64,000 nucleotides of DNA from Homarus americanus (Eukaryota; Arthropoda; Malacostraca; Decapoda; Nephropidae): positions 225,001 to 289,000 of the forward strand of contig NW_024727827.1 of the NCBI RefSeq assembly GCF_018991925.1. The letters are read 5' to 3'. Below, piece after piece: positions 40,389 through 51,079 of this stretch (positions are counted from its first letter, which is position 1; each line of letters opens with the position of its first letter). Both the position numbers and the translations under genes were made by a program. The notes under the pieces were generated by a model. That model searched no databases and was not told the origin of the DNA. It was given only the letters and a program-made list of their open reading frames with translations.

Positions 40389-40440
40389 AAGCCTTAAAAC
40401 ACCCATATATGGGACAGGGTAGGATGTCTAGTGCCTGTAC
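39095..40440 (+). mobile_element. Jockey-like LINE family G, ORF2 remnant
   Basis: Plus-strand RT pseudogene covering fingers, palm and the C-terminal region, starting next to a C-rich run and with no clear 3' terminus. It ends around 40440, where sequence becomes CCT-rich. The endonuclease half is absent. Confidence 0.8.
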
Positions 40441-40768
40441 CAACAGACAATAACTAACCCATGACACAACCCAACACACTATTAGCTTAGTCAGCCAGCC
40501 CCTCTCACTCTCCTAAATTCTTCAATTTCCGAACTATTTCCTTCCCCCACCTCTAATTCTTCACCCCTCCTTTCTCTCCCCCACAAAAGAATCCTTCTCC
40601 CCACTCTCCATCTACCACCCCCAAAACCCCCCTCCACCCACTCTCCCTCCCCCTCCCACACCTGGAAAAACGCCTTAAGAAAACACAGATCCAGGTCACG
40701 TTATCACAGCCAGTTAATTAAACCCGAGTTGTGTAAACATTGAGAGAAAAGAGAGTTAAAGATACCTA
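40441..40768. other. Pyrimidine-rich non-coding stretch
   Basis: CCT/CTC-rich between 40495 and 40665. No gene is seen. Confidence 0.5.
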
Positions 40769-40769
40769 A

Positions 40770-41610
40770 CACACACCTAACCTAACCTAACCTAACCTTA
40801 CCTAACGCTAACACAACACTAACCTAACGCTAACACAACACTAACCTAACGCTAACCTAACACTAACCTAACGCTAACACAACACTAACCTAACACTCAA
40901 CACAACACTAACCTAACGCTAACACAACACTAACCTAACGCTAACACAACACTAACCTAACGCTAACACAACACTAACCTAACGCTAACACAACACTAAC
41001 CTAACACTAACCTAACACTAACCTAACACTCAACACAACACTAACCAACACTAACCTAACACAACACTAACCCAACACTAACCTAACACTAACCTAACGC
41101 CAACACAACACTAACCTAACGCAACACCAACCTAACACTAACCTAACACTAACACAACACCAACCTCAACACTAACCCAACACCAACCTAACGCTAACAC
41201 AACACTAACCTAACGCCAACACAACACTAACCTAACACCAACCTAACACTAACACAACACTAACCTATAACACAACACTAACCTAACGCTAACACAACAC
41301 TAACCTAACGCTAACACAACACTAACCTAACGCTAACACAACACTAACCTAACGCTAACACAACACCAACCTAACGCTAACACAACACTAACCTAACACT
41401 AACCTAACACTAACACAACACTAACTCAACACTAACCCAACACTCAACCTAACACTAACACAACACTAACCTAACACTAACCTAACACTAACCTAACGCT
41501 AACACAACACTAACCTAACGCTAACACAACACTAACCTAACACTAACCTAACACTAAACACAACACTAACCTAACGCTAACACAACACTAACCTAACACT
41601 AACCTTCCGA
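40770..41610. repeat. CTAACGCTAACACAACACTAAC satellite, about 840 bp
   Basis: Mixed short units of CTAAC, GCTAACAC and AACACTAAC, period mostly 11 or 22 bp, beginning as plain CCTAACCTAACC. It looks like a telomere-repeat derivative that has evolved a higher-order unit. Confidence 0.92.
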
Positions 41611-41649
41611 ATGCGTACCCAGGTAACGAGTGTCATATTAATTAGAAAT

Positions 41650-41940
41650 ACCTGACGAAAGGGGTGTGTTACATAGGGTTAGGTTAGGTTAGGCTCTCAC
41701 ATTCCACACCACCCACATACCTACCACTCTCGCCTCACCCCCCCCACCTATATATGGCAAAGACAGATATATAACAACACAACCTGACAACCCACCCCTG
41801 CCTCCCCTCCCCCTCCCCCCTGCCTCCCCTCATCCCCCCTCCTCCCTCATCCCCTCCCTACCTCCTCCTTCCCCTCGGCCAGGATAGAAGTGAGGTGGTT
41901 ATTTACACACATGTGTAATGACAGTGCGGTGCCTAAGTCA
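41650..41940. other. TTAGG scrap and C-rich stretch
   Basis: GGTTAGGTTAGGTTAGG at 41676-41692, CCCCTCC-rich 41785-41880. No gene is seen. Confidence 0.55.
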
Positions 41941-41980
41941 TGTGTGGGTGTGTGTGTGTTTGACTGTAGACTAGCAGCAA

Positions 41981-42026
41981 TTTCCCGCCAAGTGTGGGGG
42001 AGAGAGAGAGAGAGCGTTGCGGGAAA
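41981..42026. promoter_or_regulatory. Divergent pair of E2F-type words
   Basis: TTTCCCGCCAA (41981-41991) and, 28 bp further, GCGGGAAA (42019-42026) in opposite orientation, separated by a (GA)n run. Confidence 0.25.
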
Positions 42027-42089
42027 TCACGCCGTTAAGTAAACAAACCTCCAGGATTCCTTTTTTTATTCCAGGAAGAGAGGAAGGCA

Positions 42090-42475
42090 ACACCAACCGT
42101 CAATCCTCTCCTCGTTCCCTCTCCCTCTCTCTCTCCCCTCGTCTCTCTCCCCTCTTCCTCTCCTCTCCCCTCTTTCTCTTTTCCCTCGTTCCCTCCCTCC
42201 TCTCCCTCGTTCCTCTCCTCCCTCTCTCATTCCCTCCTCCTCTCCTCTTCCCTCTCCTCCTCTCCCTCTCTCTCCTGTTCTCTCTCCCTCGTTCCCTCTC
42301 CTCCTCTCCTCATTCCCTCTCCCTCCTCTCTCTCATTCCTCTCCTCCTCTCCTTCTCTCCCTCTTTCTCTCTCCCTCTTTCCTCTCCTCCTCTCTCCCTC
42401 TCCCTGTTCCTCTCCTCCTCTCCCTCGTTCCTCTCCTCCTCTCCCTCTTTCCCTCTCCTCCTCTCCTCCCGAAAA
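42090..42475. repeat. CTCTCC/CTTCC pyrimidine tract
   Basis: About 380 bp of almost pure pyrimidine on the plus strand. Confidence 0.95.
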
Positions 42476-42477
42476 AA

Positions 42478-43246
42478 AACAGATCACACAAACGAGAACT
42501 TTGCTATATTGAAAATATTAAAATTGGATATTAACACTTACTGCTGTGCCCTCTATGTTTACAAATATATCAATCACTTGCTTGACAATAATTATTTCCA
42601 GTTCCAGAATAATCAGAGATACAACAAGGCACCCAGGCTACTACTAAGACCACCCCCCATGCGCTCCTCTCAGTCCCACACCTCCATAAAATATCACCGT
42701 GAAGGCGTGGAACAACTTACCCCCACCCATCCCAGCAAGGACTTGCTCCTTCCTTAAATCATCTCTTGAAACATCTATTGTCTAAGTATTAATATTCTTG
42801 TAACACTTACATATTACAGTACCTGCTTTTATTGTACCATCAAAACATTTTATCAAATTATCATGTAAATAGATAAATATTACCATTGCAATAAACATAT
42901 TTGCCAACAAGACAATCCTGACAGCTCTGTCCTCTTGGTCAACCTTATTCTGTACAACCATTACTGTACTGCTCCCCATTATACTTATGTTCGTCAATTC
43001 CACTGCATTTATGTATATACCTTTAATATAAACTTAATATATAAACTTAATAAATAATGAAGTGATTAAGTGGTAACATGTTATTACCACCAAGCTATTC
43101 AGATGTTTTAAATGTTACATAATACTTCCTTGAGATAAATGTATAGTATATATCAGGTGCAGCTCAGGTCCTCAGCTAGCCAGCCATGTTATTATATCCC
43201 TCTGTATCTGTGTTTTAGGGCTAAATAAACTGTTTCAATTCAATTC
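42478..43246 (+). mobile_element. LINE family E, ORF2 C-terminus and 3' UTR
   Basis: Starts at the end of the CT tract. The plus frame reads NFAILKILKLDINTYCCALY then VYKYINHLL, shifts frame near 42690 to VKAWNNLPPPIPA and FLKSSLETSIV, and stops at 42783-42785. This matches the generic C-terminus of CR1/L2-type ORF2 (IxxYxxxxFMYK, then WNxLP, then FKxxLK). A 460-bp 3' UTR ends with AATAAA (43224) and TTTCAATTCAATTC, a short terminal repeat. Confidence 0.65.
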
Positions 43247-43315
43247 TGTTTCCCTCTCTCTCTCCCCCCCCTCCCCCCTCTCTCTCCCCTCTCTCTCCCT
43301 CTCCCACTCTTTCAG
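43247..43315. repeat. CTCTCC pyrimidine run
   Basis: CT-rich immediately after the LINE E 3' end. Confidence 0.85.
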
Positions 43316-43383
43316 TTCCCACGGTCAGCAAGACTGGATTATCAGGCAGCGGTCATGAACCTTCTGTTGGGTTAGGTTTGGTT

Positions 43384-43400
43384 TGGTTAGGTTAGGTTAC
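43384..43400. repeat. Short TTAGG run
   Basis: GGTTAGGTTAGGTTAC within a GGTTTGG flank. Confidence 0.7.
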
Positions 43401-43429
43401 AACTTTTATGTTAGTTCTTTACACCATGT

Positions 43430-43998
43430 TTCCCTTCCTTCTCCTCTCCTTCCCTTCCTCCCATTCCTCCTTCCTTTCTCTCCTTCTCTTCCTCTCCTCC
43501 TTCCTCCCACCACCCTCTCTCCTCCACCCACCTTCCTCTCCTTCCTTCCTCCACCCCTCTCCCTCCTCCTTCCCCTCCCCACCTCCTCTCCTCCCCCCCC
43601 CCTTTCCCCCCTTCCTCACCCCTCTCCTCCCCTTCCTCCACCCACCTCCTCCTCCTCCCCTTCCTCACCCCTCTTCCCTCCTCCCCCACACCTTCCTCTC
43701 CTCCCCTTCCCTCCCACCCACCTCCTCTCCTCCTTCCTCACCCACCTCCCCTCCTCCCCACCTTCCTCCCTCCCCTCACCCCACCCCTCCTCCTCTCCCT
43801 TCCTCCACCCACCCCTTCCCCTCCTCCCCCCCACACCCTCTCCTCCCCTTCCCTCACCCACCCCTCCTCTCCTCCCTTCCCTCACCTTCCCTCTCTCTCC
43901 CCTTCCCTCACACCCCACCTCCTCTCTCCCCTTCCTCCCACCCTCTTCCCCTCCTCCCCCACCTTCCTCTCTCCTTCCTCTCCTCCCCCATTCCCCCC
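43430..43998. repeat. CCTCCTTCC pyrimidine tract, about 570 bp
   Basis: CCACCC/CTCCTC units on the plus strand. Frames on both strands are artefacts. Confidence 0.95.
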
Positions 43999-44371
43999 CC
44001 CCACACAGCGCATCAACAACAAACAGAGAAGTGGACCGGTTCTTTGGTCATAATGCGGTCCAGGAGGGAGGAGGAAGAGGAGGAGAGGAGGAAGACAGGA
44101 AGATTAACAGTAGCATCACTCCCCTAAATATAGGTACAGGTAAAGACCACACTGTCAACTTACCTGTCCACCTCAGGTGTGATGGCATTTATTATCTCAC
44201 CTGTCTCTACCTGGTGTTATTGTAATTATAAATACACCTTGAGGAGAGTGGGAAGGGGGAGAGGGGTACTCACCTGTATGACGTCACGACCCACCAATAC
44301 ATCTGAACGTACCTGAGGAAGGAAAAATCAAGTGTTAATTACGTTTACCTGTGATAACACACCTGAGCTGT

Positions 44372-44376
44372 TGTTG

Positions 44377-44417
<41 letters not shown>

Positions 44418-44450
44418 ATTGTTGTTATTATTATTATCATCATTATTATT
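44372..44450. repeat. (ATT)n microsatellite
   Basis: ATT triplets with GTT at both ends. Confidence 0.95.
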
Positions 44451-44517
44451 GGCAGGAGGTGTTATGATTGTCTATCAGACCACGCCTTACAGCCCAGACA
44501 ACTGCAACACATATAAC

Positions 44518-44600
44518 AGTGTACTGTACAGCCCTGTAAATGTATTCAACGCATATTATATCATTATGTCTAAATCACATGTAAGTCTGTATAATCTGTA
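44518..44600 (+). mobile_element. LINE C 3' UTR fragment
   Basis: TACTGTACAGCCCTGTAAAT to GTAAGTCTGTATA matches 35313-35386 with one mismatch or so. The tail is lost. Confidence 0.75.
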
Positions 44601-44755
44601 AGTGAGACCTGACCCAGGAGAGGTTACGGCCACAAGGTACCTGAGTTAATCCGGCGTTATGACCGTGTTCAAGAAACAACACCTGGGCAAATACAGCTGT
44701 CCAGACCCGACCCAACGCGATTAGCTTAACCCGGCGACATGACCGTGTTATATAA

Positions 44756-45365
44756 GAACATAAGGAGTCTGCAATAGGCTGGTTGGCCTGTGCATGGCAG
44801 CTCCTGTCGAGAGTTACTACCACTCTCTATCATCCATGAATCTATCTAGCCTCCTTTTGAAACTTTCCAGCGTTCCAGCACTTACTACAAAGTTGCTAAG
44901 CTTGTTCCACTAGTCCACCACCCTATTTGTGAACCAGTTCCTTCCTATCTCCCTCCTTAACCTAAACTTATCCAACTTAAATCCGATGCTACGAGTCCTA
45001 TCCTGCTCGGATATTATAAGAACTTTATCTATATCGCCTTTATTGATTCTTTTCACCCACTTAAATACTTCTATCATATCTCCCCGCACCTCCCCGCACC
45101 TCCCCGCACCTCCCCGCACTCTTCGTCTTTCTAGGGAATGTAAGTTTAGTTTCTTTAACCTATCTTGATATGGAAGGTTTCTAAGTCCCGGAATCATTTT
45201 CGTCATTCATCGCTGCACCGACTCTAGTGAATTGATATCCATTCTATAATAAGGGCACCAGAACTGAACCGCATAATCGAGGTGCGGCCTGACTAGCGCA
45301 AGATATAGTTGCAATAAGACCTCTGCACTGTTGTTACTTACACTTCTAGATATAAAACCTAATAC
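44756..45365 (-). mobile_element. CR1-like B copy, 3' half, minus strand
   Basis: Reverse complement of the B 3' end, starting at its terminus (AAGAACATAAGGAGTC). The minus frame 45206-44910 reads MTKMIPGLRNLPYQDRLKKL and RREIGRNWFTNRVVD. A GGTGCGGGGA unit is tandemly repeated at 45083-45118. The 81-bp segment is single here. Confidence 0.85.
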
Positions 45366-45690
45366 TCTTAAGAACATCCTCTTTTCTGATAGTGATGTTC
45401 TTTAATTTCTCTTCTTCATTTCCCCTAAATATCAGTTCCACCTCCGGCATTTCCTCGTGAATTTCTTCTGTGAAAACTGACCAGAAGTAGCTGTTTAATG
45501 CTTGGCTTATTTCCTCACTATCATCGATCACTTCTCCCCTCTCTGACTTTAAGGTCCCACTTTGTCCTTGACCTTTGTCCTATACCTGGAAAAATCCCTT
45601 GAGATTCGCCTTGGATTCTCTTGCTATCCTAATTTCATAGTCCCTCTTTGCCTTCCTTACATTTTTCTTAATATTCCTAACAATATAATA
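45366..45690 (-). mobile_element. RT N-terminal part of the same B copy, joined by an internal deletion
   Basis: The minus strand reads AKRDYEIRIARESKANLKGF, KVGPLKSERGEVIDDSEEI, LNSYFWSVFTEE and ITIRKEDVLKSI, the segment just before the RT fingers in CR1-type ORF2. It joins directly to the post-RT segment at about 45365, so the catalytic core is missing. Confidence 0.7.
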
Positions 45691-45870
45691 TACAGTAACA
45701 GTAACTAATCGGCCACACTACCGCAGCGTTTATATACAACTAAATATTCACCTGTGTCTTATATACCAGTGTTGACTTGTATTAATGTGTGAGTTTCAGG
45801 TTTGTTAATGTAATGTTGTACTGGTGGTGGAACAGGTAGCAGGTGTTACTAATGAGGTCAACAGGTGTGA
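45691..45870. other. Single-copy segment
   Basis: No feature is seen. Confidence 0.4.
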
Positions 45871-45872
45871 TG

Positions 45873-45892
45873 TGGCTCTCTCTCTCTCTCCC

Positions 45893-45930
<38 letters not shown>
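45873..45930. repeat. (CT)n microsatellite
   Basis: CT run with two CCC interruptions. Confidence 0.95.
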
Positions 45931-45935
<5 letters not shown>

Positions 45936-46014
45936 TACACACCTCACGTTCCAATGGTCAGGGACCCATTGGCCAGCGACAGACGGGCGCCGACGACATC
46001 AACCTCAGGTGAAA

Positions 46015-46130
46015 ACTAGTGATAGTGGTGGTGATGGTAGTAGTGGTGGTGATGGTAGTAGTGGTGGTGGTGGTAGTAGTAGTGGTGGTGGTGGTGGTGG
46101 TGGTGATGGTAGTGGTGGTGGTGTGGTAGG
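46015..46130. repeat. GGTGGT/GATGGTAGTA repeat
   Basis: GTGGTGGTGATGGTAGTA units. Confidence 0.93.
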
Positions 46131-46344
46131 AATCCTAACCTAACACCATAGCATCACTAATCTCCCCACACCCCACCTTCACCACCTCTTCTCCCACCTC
46201 CTCCCCTCCCTCACCACCCCTCCCTCACTTAACCACCACCCCTCACCTGGCCAAGCTGTGGTGGACCAGCTATTGTTGTGGGTCAAGCAACTAAACACCG
46301 TCCCAGGTTTTATTGACCCCCTAATTACCTGTCTCCTGAGGGGT

Positions 46345-46444
46345 GGGGGGGGGGGCGGCGGCTTCTCTGTCTCTCGTCGTGTTTCTATTTACTACCACCA
46401 CTACCAACCACCCCCCCCCCCCCTGGGAGTGTAGAGGCAAAGGC

Positions 46445-46481
<37 letters not shown>
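46345..46481. repeat. Poly-G, poly-C and (GT)n
   Basis: G run 46345-46355, C run 46409-46423, GT run 46449-46481. Confidence 0.9.
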
Positions 46482-46484
<3 letters not shown>

Positions 46485-46504
46485 ATATGAGTCAGCACAG
46501 GGCC

Positions 46505-46936
46505 AGGTTGGCCTGTGCATGGTAAGTTCTTGTCGAGAGTTACTACCACTCTCATCATCCATATGAATCTATCCAGCCTCCTTTTAAAACTTTCCAGCGT
46601 TCCAGCACTTACTACAAAGTTGCTAAGCTTGTTCCACTCGTCCACCAATCTATCCAGCCTCCTTTTAAAGCTTTCCAGCATTCCAGCACTTACTACAAAG
46701 TTGCTAAGCTTGTTCCACTCGTCCACCACCCTATTTGTGAACCAGTTCCTTCCAATCTTCCTCCTAAACCTAAACTTATCCAACTTAAATCCGTTGCTCC
46801 GAGTCCTATCCTGCTCGGATATTATAAGAACTTTATCTATATCGCCTTTATTGATTCCTTTCACCCACTTAAATACTTCTATCATATCTCCCCGCATCTC
46901 CCCGCACCTCCCCACACCTCCCCGCACTCTTCGTCT
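46505..46936 (-). mobile_element. CR1-like B 3' fragment with a duplicated 81-bp segment, minus strand
   Basis: The minus frame includes RGDMIEVFKWVKGINKGDID, then RRKIGRNWFTNRVVD and two in-frame copies of VDEWNKLSNFVVSAG to FKRRLDR. The word ACTCGTCCAC recurs at 46636 and 46717, exactly 81 bp apart. Confidence 0.87.
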
Positions 46937-47082
46937 CACACTAATCAGCATTGAGCGCGGGAATGATCAACCAATCATGATGCGCCTTCTACACACGAAC
47001 TCCTTCCTGATTGGCTGATTTCTCCTACAGTGATGGGAAGGCTTAATCGGTATGCAGAGACGAGTCTTGCTAACCTAACCTA

Positions 47083-47206
47083 CACTGGGGCCCATCTGCA
47101 CAGGGGCCCACCTACACAGGGCCCATCTACACAGGGGCCCATCTACACAGGGGCCCACCTACACAGGGCCCATCTACACAGGGGCCCATCTACACAGGGG
47201 CCCACT
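47083..47206. repeat. 17-bp GGGGCCCATCTACACA repeat
   Basis: Seven units. GGGCCC is palindromic. Confidence 0.93.
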
Positions 47207-47387
47207 TAATCACGTCAAAGCAGGAAATTATCTGTGAGTTACTGAAGTTGCCGAGTCATTGTTTATATCTGGACGTCCTGTACAATACCTCTTGAAGTGT
47301 GTGTGTGTGTATATGTGTGTGTGTGTATCACTAACAGCGCTACCTGGGGATTTCAACGCTCGCTACACTAGTTAACAAACGCCTACG

Positions 47388-47462
<75 letters not shown>
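47388..47462. repeat. (ATA)n microsatellite
   Basis: ATA triplets with one AAC. Confidence 0.97.
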
Positions 47463-49184
47463 GGTAGGAAGAGATTGTGTTTTGTACGCAGAAAACCCCT
47501 CAAGCGGCGTCCTCTGCATAAAAAAAAATATATATCTAAATAGTAAAGGAATTTAATCCGTCCGCCATGACTGTCTACGGGTTAAGATAATCTATGGGCT
47601 CGTATCCCTCTCCTCAGGGTGAGCTGGGATAATGGCTACTCCCCCACACACAAAAAAAAATCCATCCTAATCCCAATGCATCCATGAATAACGAAGACTT
47701 TTATAATGAATAATACAATAATATGAAAGATAAAACACTTAGAAAGGATTTAAGAATGAAGAATAGAGAGAAAAGATAAATAAAAATGAAAGATGAGACC
47801 AAATAAGAACGTTAGATCCCGGAGGCAAAAAATCAACAGTGACTCGACGCGGTTTTTCTCACGGGATAACCAAACAGTAACTCTTTGCAAAGCCTCCTTC
47901 TCTCCCTTCTCTCCCTCCCTCCTCGTTCCTTCTCTCCCTTAGGCATCTCCTATAATATATCGTTCACTTTCCCCAAAATACAACGTTTTCAATCCCACCT
48001 CCCCATCGATTTATTTAAGAGAGATATTTAAAAAAAAAAAATATAGCGATGCATATTGGAACCGTCCCGAGTCGCTGGCCAGATGACACGGGAAGCTACA
48101 GAGGGAGAATGACCCTTAAAACTATTATGATTTAAGGTCTAGTTTCCTCCACCCCACCTCCTTACCCCTCCTCCCCCTCCTCCCAGCCAGACTGATACAC
48201 ACACACACACACAAAATTCTTATTTTTTACAATTTATACAATTTTACATAATTTATTTACACTTTTTTTTACATAATATTAATACAAAAAATAGTTTAAT
48301 TACACATACAAATAATCCATAGGTGTAAATAAGATTAAATAGGGAAATTAATTATAAAAAATAAAGTTGTAAATATGTCACCTGGTTTAACCTAAGTTAG
48401 GTAGATAAAAATATATTAATTACCACAACTACCACCACCCACCCACCACAACTACCACCACCCACCACAACCACCACCACCAAGTTCACTAACACCTGAA
48501 ATCTCTTGTTAATTAGCAACAGGTAAGACAGGTGGGGCGTTTCATTAACCCCCAGACACCTGTACAATAACCCAACCTAACCACTCACAAAAAGTTTCAC
48601 TCATTATATCAAACTACTTTAATGACTTGTTAATTGTTACTTGAGTTCGTTTGTGTAGTAGTAGTAGTAGTGGTAGTAGTAGCAGTAGTGGTAGTAGTAT
48701 CACCACTTCTATCACCACAACTACCAAATTACTAAACACCAGATTATATTCTTATCTACCTGTAATTAACTATTTTATGTAGTTATTCGTAGCTACAGTA
48801 AGATAAAGAGGTAATAAGTATCTACAGAAGTTATTTATCTACGAAAAAAAAGCTACGATTTTTATTTTTTATTTATTTTTTGTCGACTGTGAATGACAAT
48901 ATTTTGCCTCGTACGATAATTATTATTTTATATTTATCTTTTAATCAATAATAAACGTCTTTTTGTCTTTAATAAACCTTTTAATAAAAAAATAATTACA
49001 ATAAAAAATAAGAAATATATTTTCTTACATAAATTTTAGTTATTGTCAAAATAATAATATATGGCTCGCATATTATCTTGCCAGGCGTTAAATTACTATA
49101 TATTTACCTCCATTATCTTCCTTTCTATAATCACCAAGAAATGCTTGATAGTAACTCTGGTCGGCGCAATGAGATAAGATAAGG
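47463..49184. other. AT-rich single-copy region
   Basis: No gene is seen. Contains A-rich runs, a CCACC repeat (48420-48480), a GTA repeat (48655-48710), and a TA-rich part 48760-49060. Confidence 0.5.
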
Positions 49185-50012
49185 TTGTAGCAGCGCCATT
49201 AATGCTCAAGTGGACGTTTAGGGAACTACAGAGATAACAGCGCCACCATAACACTAGGTGGACGCTTAGGAACTACAGGAGATAACAGCGCCACCATAAC
49301 ATTAGTGGACGTTTAGGGAACTACAGAGATAACAGCGCCACCATAACACTAGTGGACGTTTAGGGAACTACAGAGATAACAGCGCCACCATAACATTAGT
49401 GGACGTTTAGGGAACTACAGAGATAACAGCGCCACCATAACATTAGTGGACGTTTAGGGAACTACAGAGATAACAGCGCCACCATAACATTAGTGGACGT
49501 TTAGGGAACTACAGAGATAACAGCGCCACCATAACATTAGTGGACGTTTAGGGAACTACAGAGATAACTGGCCGCGCCACCATAACACTAGTGGACGTTT
49601 AGAACTACAGATAACAGCGCCACCATAACATTATTAGTGGACGTTTAGGAAACTACAGAGATAACTGCGCCACCATAACACTAGTGGACGCTTAGGGAAC
49701 TACAGATAACTGCGCCACCATAACACTAGTGGACGTTTAGGAACTACAGAGATAACTGCGCCACCATAACACTAGTGGACGTTTAGGAACTACAGAGATA
49801 ACTGCGCCACCATAACACTAGTGGACGTTTAGGGGAACTACAGAGATAACAGCCACACTAGTGGACGTTTAGGGAACCACAGAGAGGTAACAGCGCCACC
49901 ATAACATTAGTGGACGTTTAGGGAACTACAGAGATAACAGCGCCACCATAACACTAGTGGACGTTTAGGGAACTACAGAGATAACAGCGCCACCATAACA
50001 CTATCAGACGTT
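49185..50012 (+). repeat. 47-bp minisatellite, about 17 units
   Basis: Units contain CAGCGCCACCATAACA, TTAGTGGACGTTTAGGG and AACTACAGAGATAA. Consecutive units 49290-49560 are identical, and edge units are diverged. Confidence 0.97.
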
Positions 50013-50037
50013 TGATTTAGGTTAGTGTTAGGTTAGG

Positions 50038-50415
50038 TTAGGTTAAATCACCAGGGGAAGTGGGGAAGCAGAGTTCAGTTTGGTCTGGGTGATTCAGGTT
50101 AAAAAACTCGAACCCGGGACAAAAACTGGAGGTGTTGAGATGTTGCCTCCGGGTGCACTCTCCTTCACCCCCCCCTCCACCACCCACCCTCCACCCACCC
50201 TCCTCCATCCCCCACCCCCACCCTCCTCCATCCACCCTCTCCCACCACCCTCTCTTCACGGTCACCAAACACGAATTGCTGAGGTCGTCGTGGGTCGTGC
50301 ACAGGGGAGACGACCACCCCTCCTTGGCATGATGACGATGATGACGACCCCTTCCTGAATCAACACCACCACCACCACCACGACACAGTAACTCCTCAGC
50401 TATTTTCTCTCCCAT
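50038..50415 (-). other. Unassigned 125-codon frame, low confidence
   Basis: Gly/Trp/Arg-rich over the CCCACCC stretch (50160-50260) and otherwise unrecognised. Probably a by-product of local low complexity. Confidence 0.1.
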
Positions 50416-50515
50416 GCCCAGAGAGAGGGAGGGAGGGAGGGGGGGGTGAGAGGTGAGAGAGGGGGGGGGAGAGGTGAGAGAGAGGGGGTAGGGGGAGGAT
50501 GAGAGAAGGTCAGGT
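50415..50515. repeat. GAGAGGGGG purine repeat
   Basis: GGTGAGAGAGGGGGG units. Confidence 0.85.
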
Positions 50516-50590
50516 GTCTCACAGGTAGAGGTGTCTTAATAATCCTCAGAATTTCCCCCCACACACTCATCATTCTGTCACTTTATGTAA

Positions 50591-50764
50591 CGTGCTGACA
50601 AAACCCATGACCCTTCAGGCTTTTATGCCCTTAATGCACTAGTCATAAGGGCAAGCATGAACTACGCATGCTTCCCAGATGGGCGCTGTAAACGCTTCTG
50701 CGCTTCACCTTGCACAAAATGTAAGGGGGTGCCCAATAAACTAGCCCCCTCCGAGGCAATCTAA
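50591..50764 (+). other. Possible Cys-rich terminal coding segment, 57 codons
   Basis: An open plus frame between the stops at 50588-50590 and 50762-50764. From ATG 50657 it reads MNYACFPDGRCKRFC, with further cysteines in ASPCTKCKG, giving five Cys in 19 residues. Poly(A)-like AATAAA words follow at about 50773 and 50849. A weak acceptor (CCCTTCAG, about 50618) lies inside. Not recognised. It could be a last exon, a transposon scrap or chance. Confidence 0.2.
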
Positions 50765-50884
50765 AACAAATTTTAATAAAATGACCTCGTTATGTCCAGA
50801 CAGTTCCCAAGATAATGTCCGGACAAAACTGTATTGAGAAATTTGGACAAAATAAAATGTTGTTAAAACCTAAGGGAAGAATTT

Positions 50885-50959
50885 TATGTATGTATGTGTG
50901 TGTATAGTGTGTGTGTGTATGTATGTGTGTGTGTAGTGTGTGTGTGTGTGTGTGTAGTG

Positions 50960-50997
<38 letters not shown>

Positions 50998-51072
50998 TGT
51001 GTGCGTGTGTGTGTGTGTGTGTGTGGTGTGTGTGTGTGTGTGTGTAGTGTGTGTGCGTATGTAGTGTATGTA
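50885..51072. repeat. (GT)n with TAGTGT interruptions
   Basis: Long GT microsatellite broken by TAGTGT about every 20-40 bp. Confidence 0.96.
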
Positions 51073-51079
51073 TAAAGCA

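Noticed and set aside
44929..45168. Plus-strand Leu/Ser-rich frame (also 46515-47018, 6714-6899, 11491-11791)
   Set aside because: Antisense of CR1-like B. The conserved protein reads from the opposite strand.
47463..48130. tRNA-like segments in the A-rich region (e.g. near 47590 and 48060)
   Set aside because: No A/B box pair with correct spacing and no cloverleaf could be drawn.
49185..50012. CTCF site array (CCACTAG and TGGTGGCGC in each unit)
   Set aside because: The two halves are separated by five extra bases (TGTTA), so the 14-bp CTCF core is not formed.
50038..50415. 125-residue minus-strand ORF as a gene
   Set aside because: Its core is the complement of a CCCACCC/CCTCC run, the composition is extreme, and the opposite strand is equally open.
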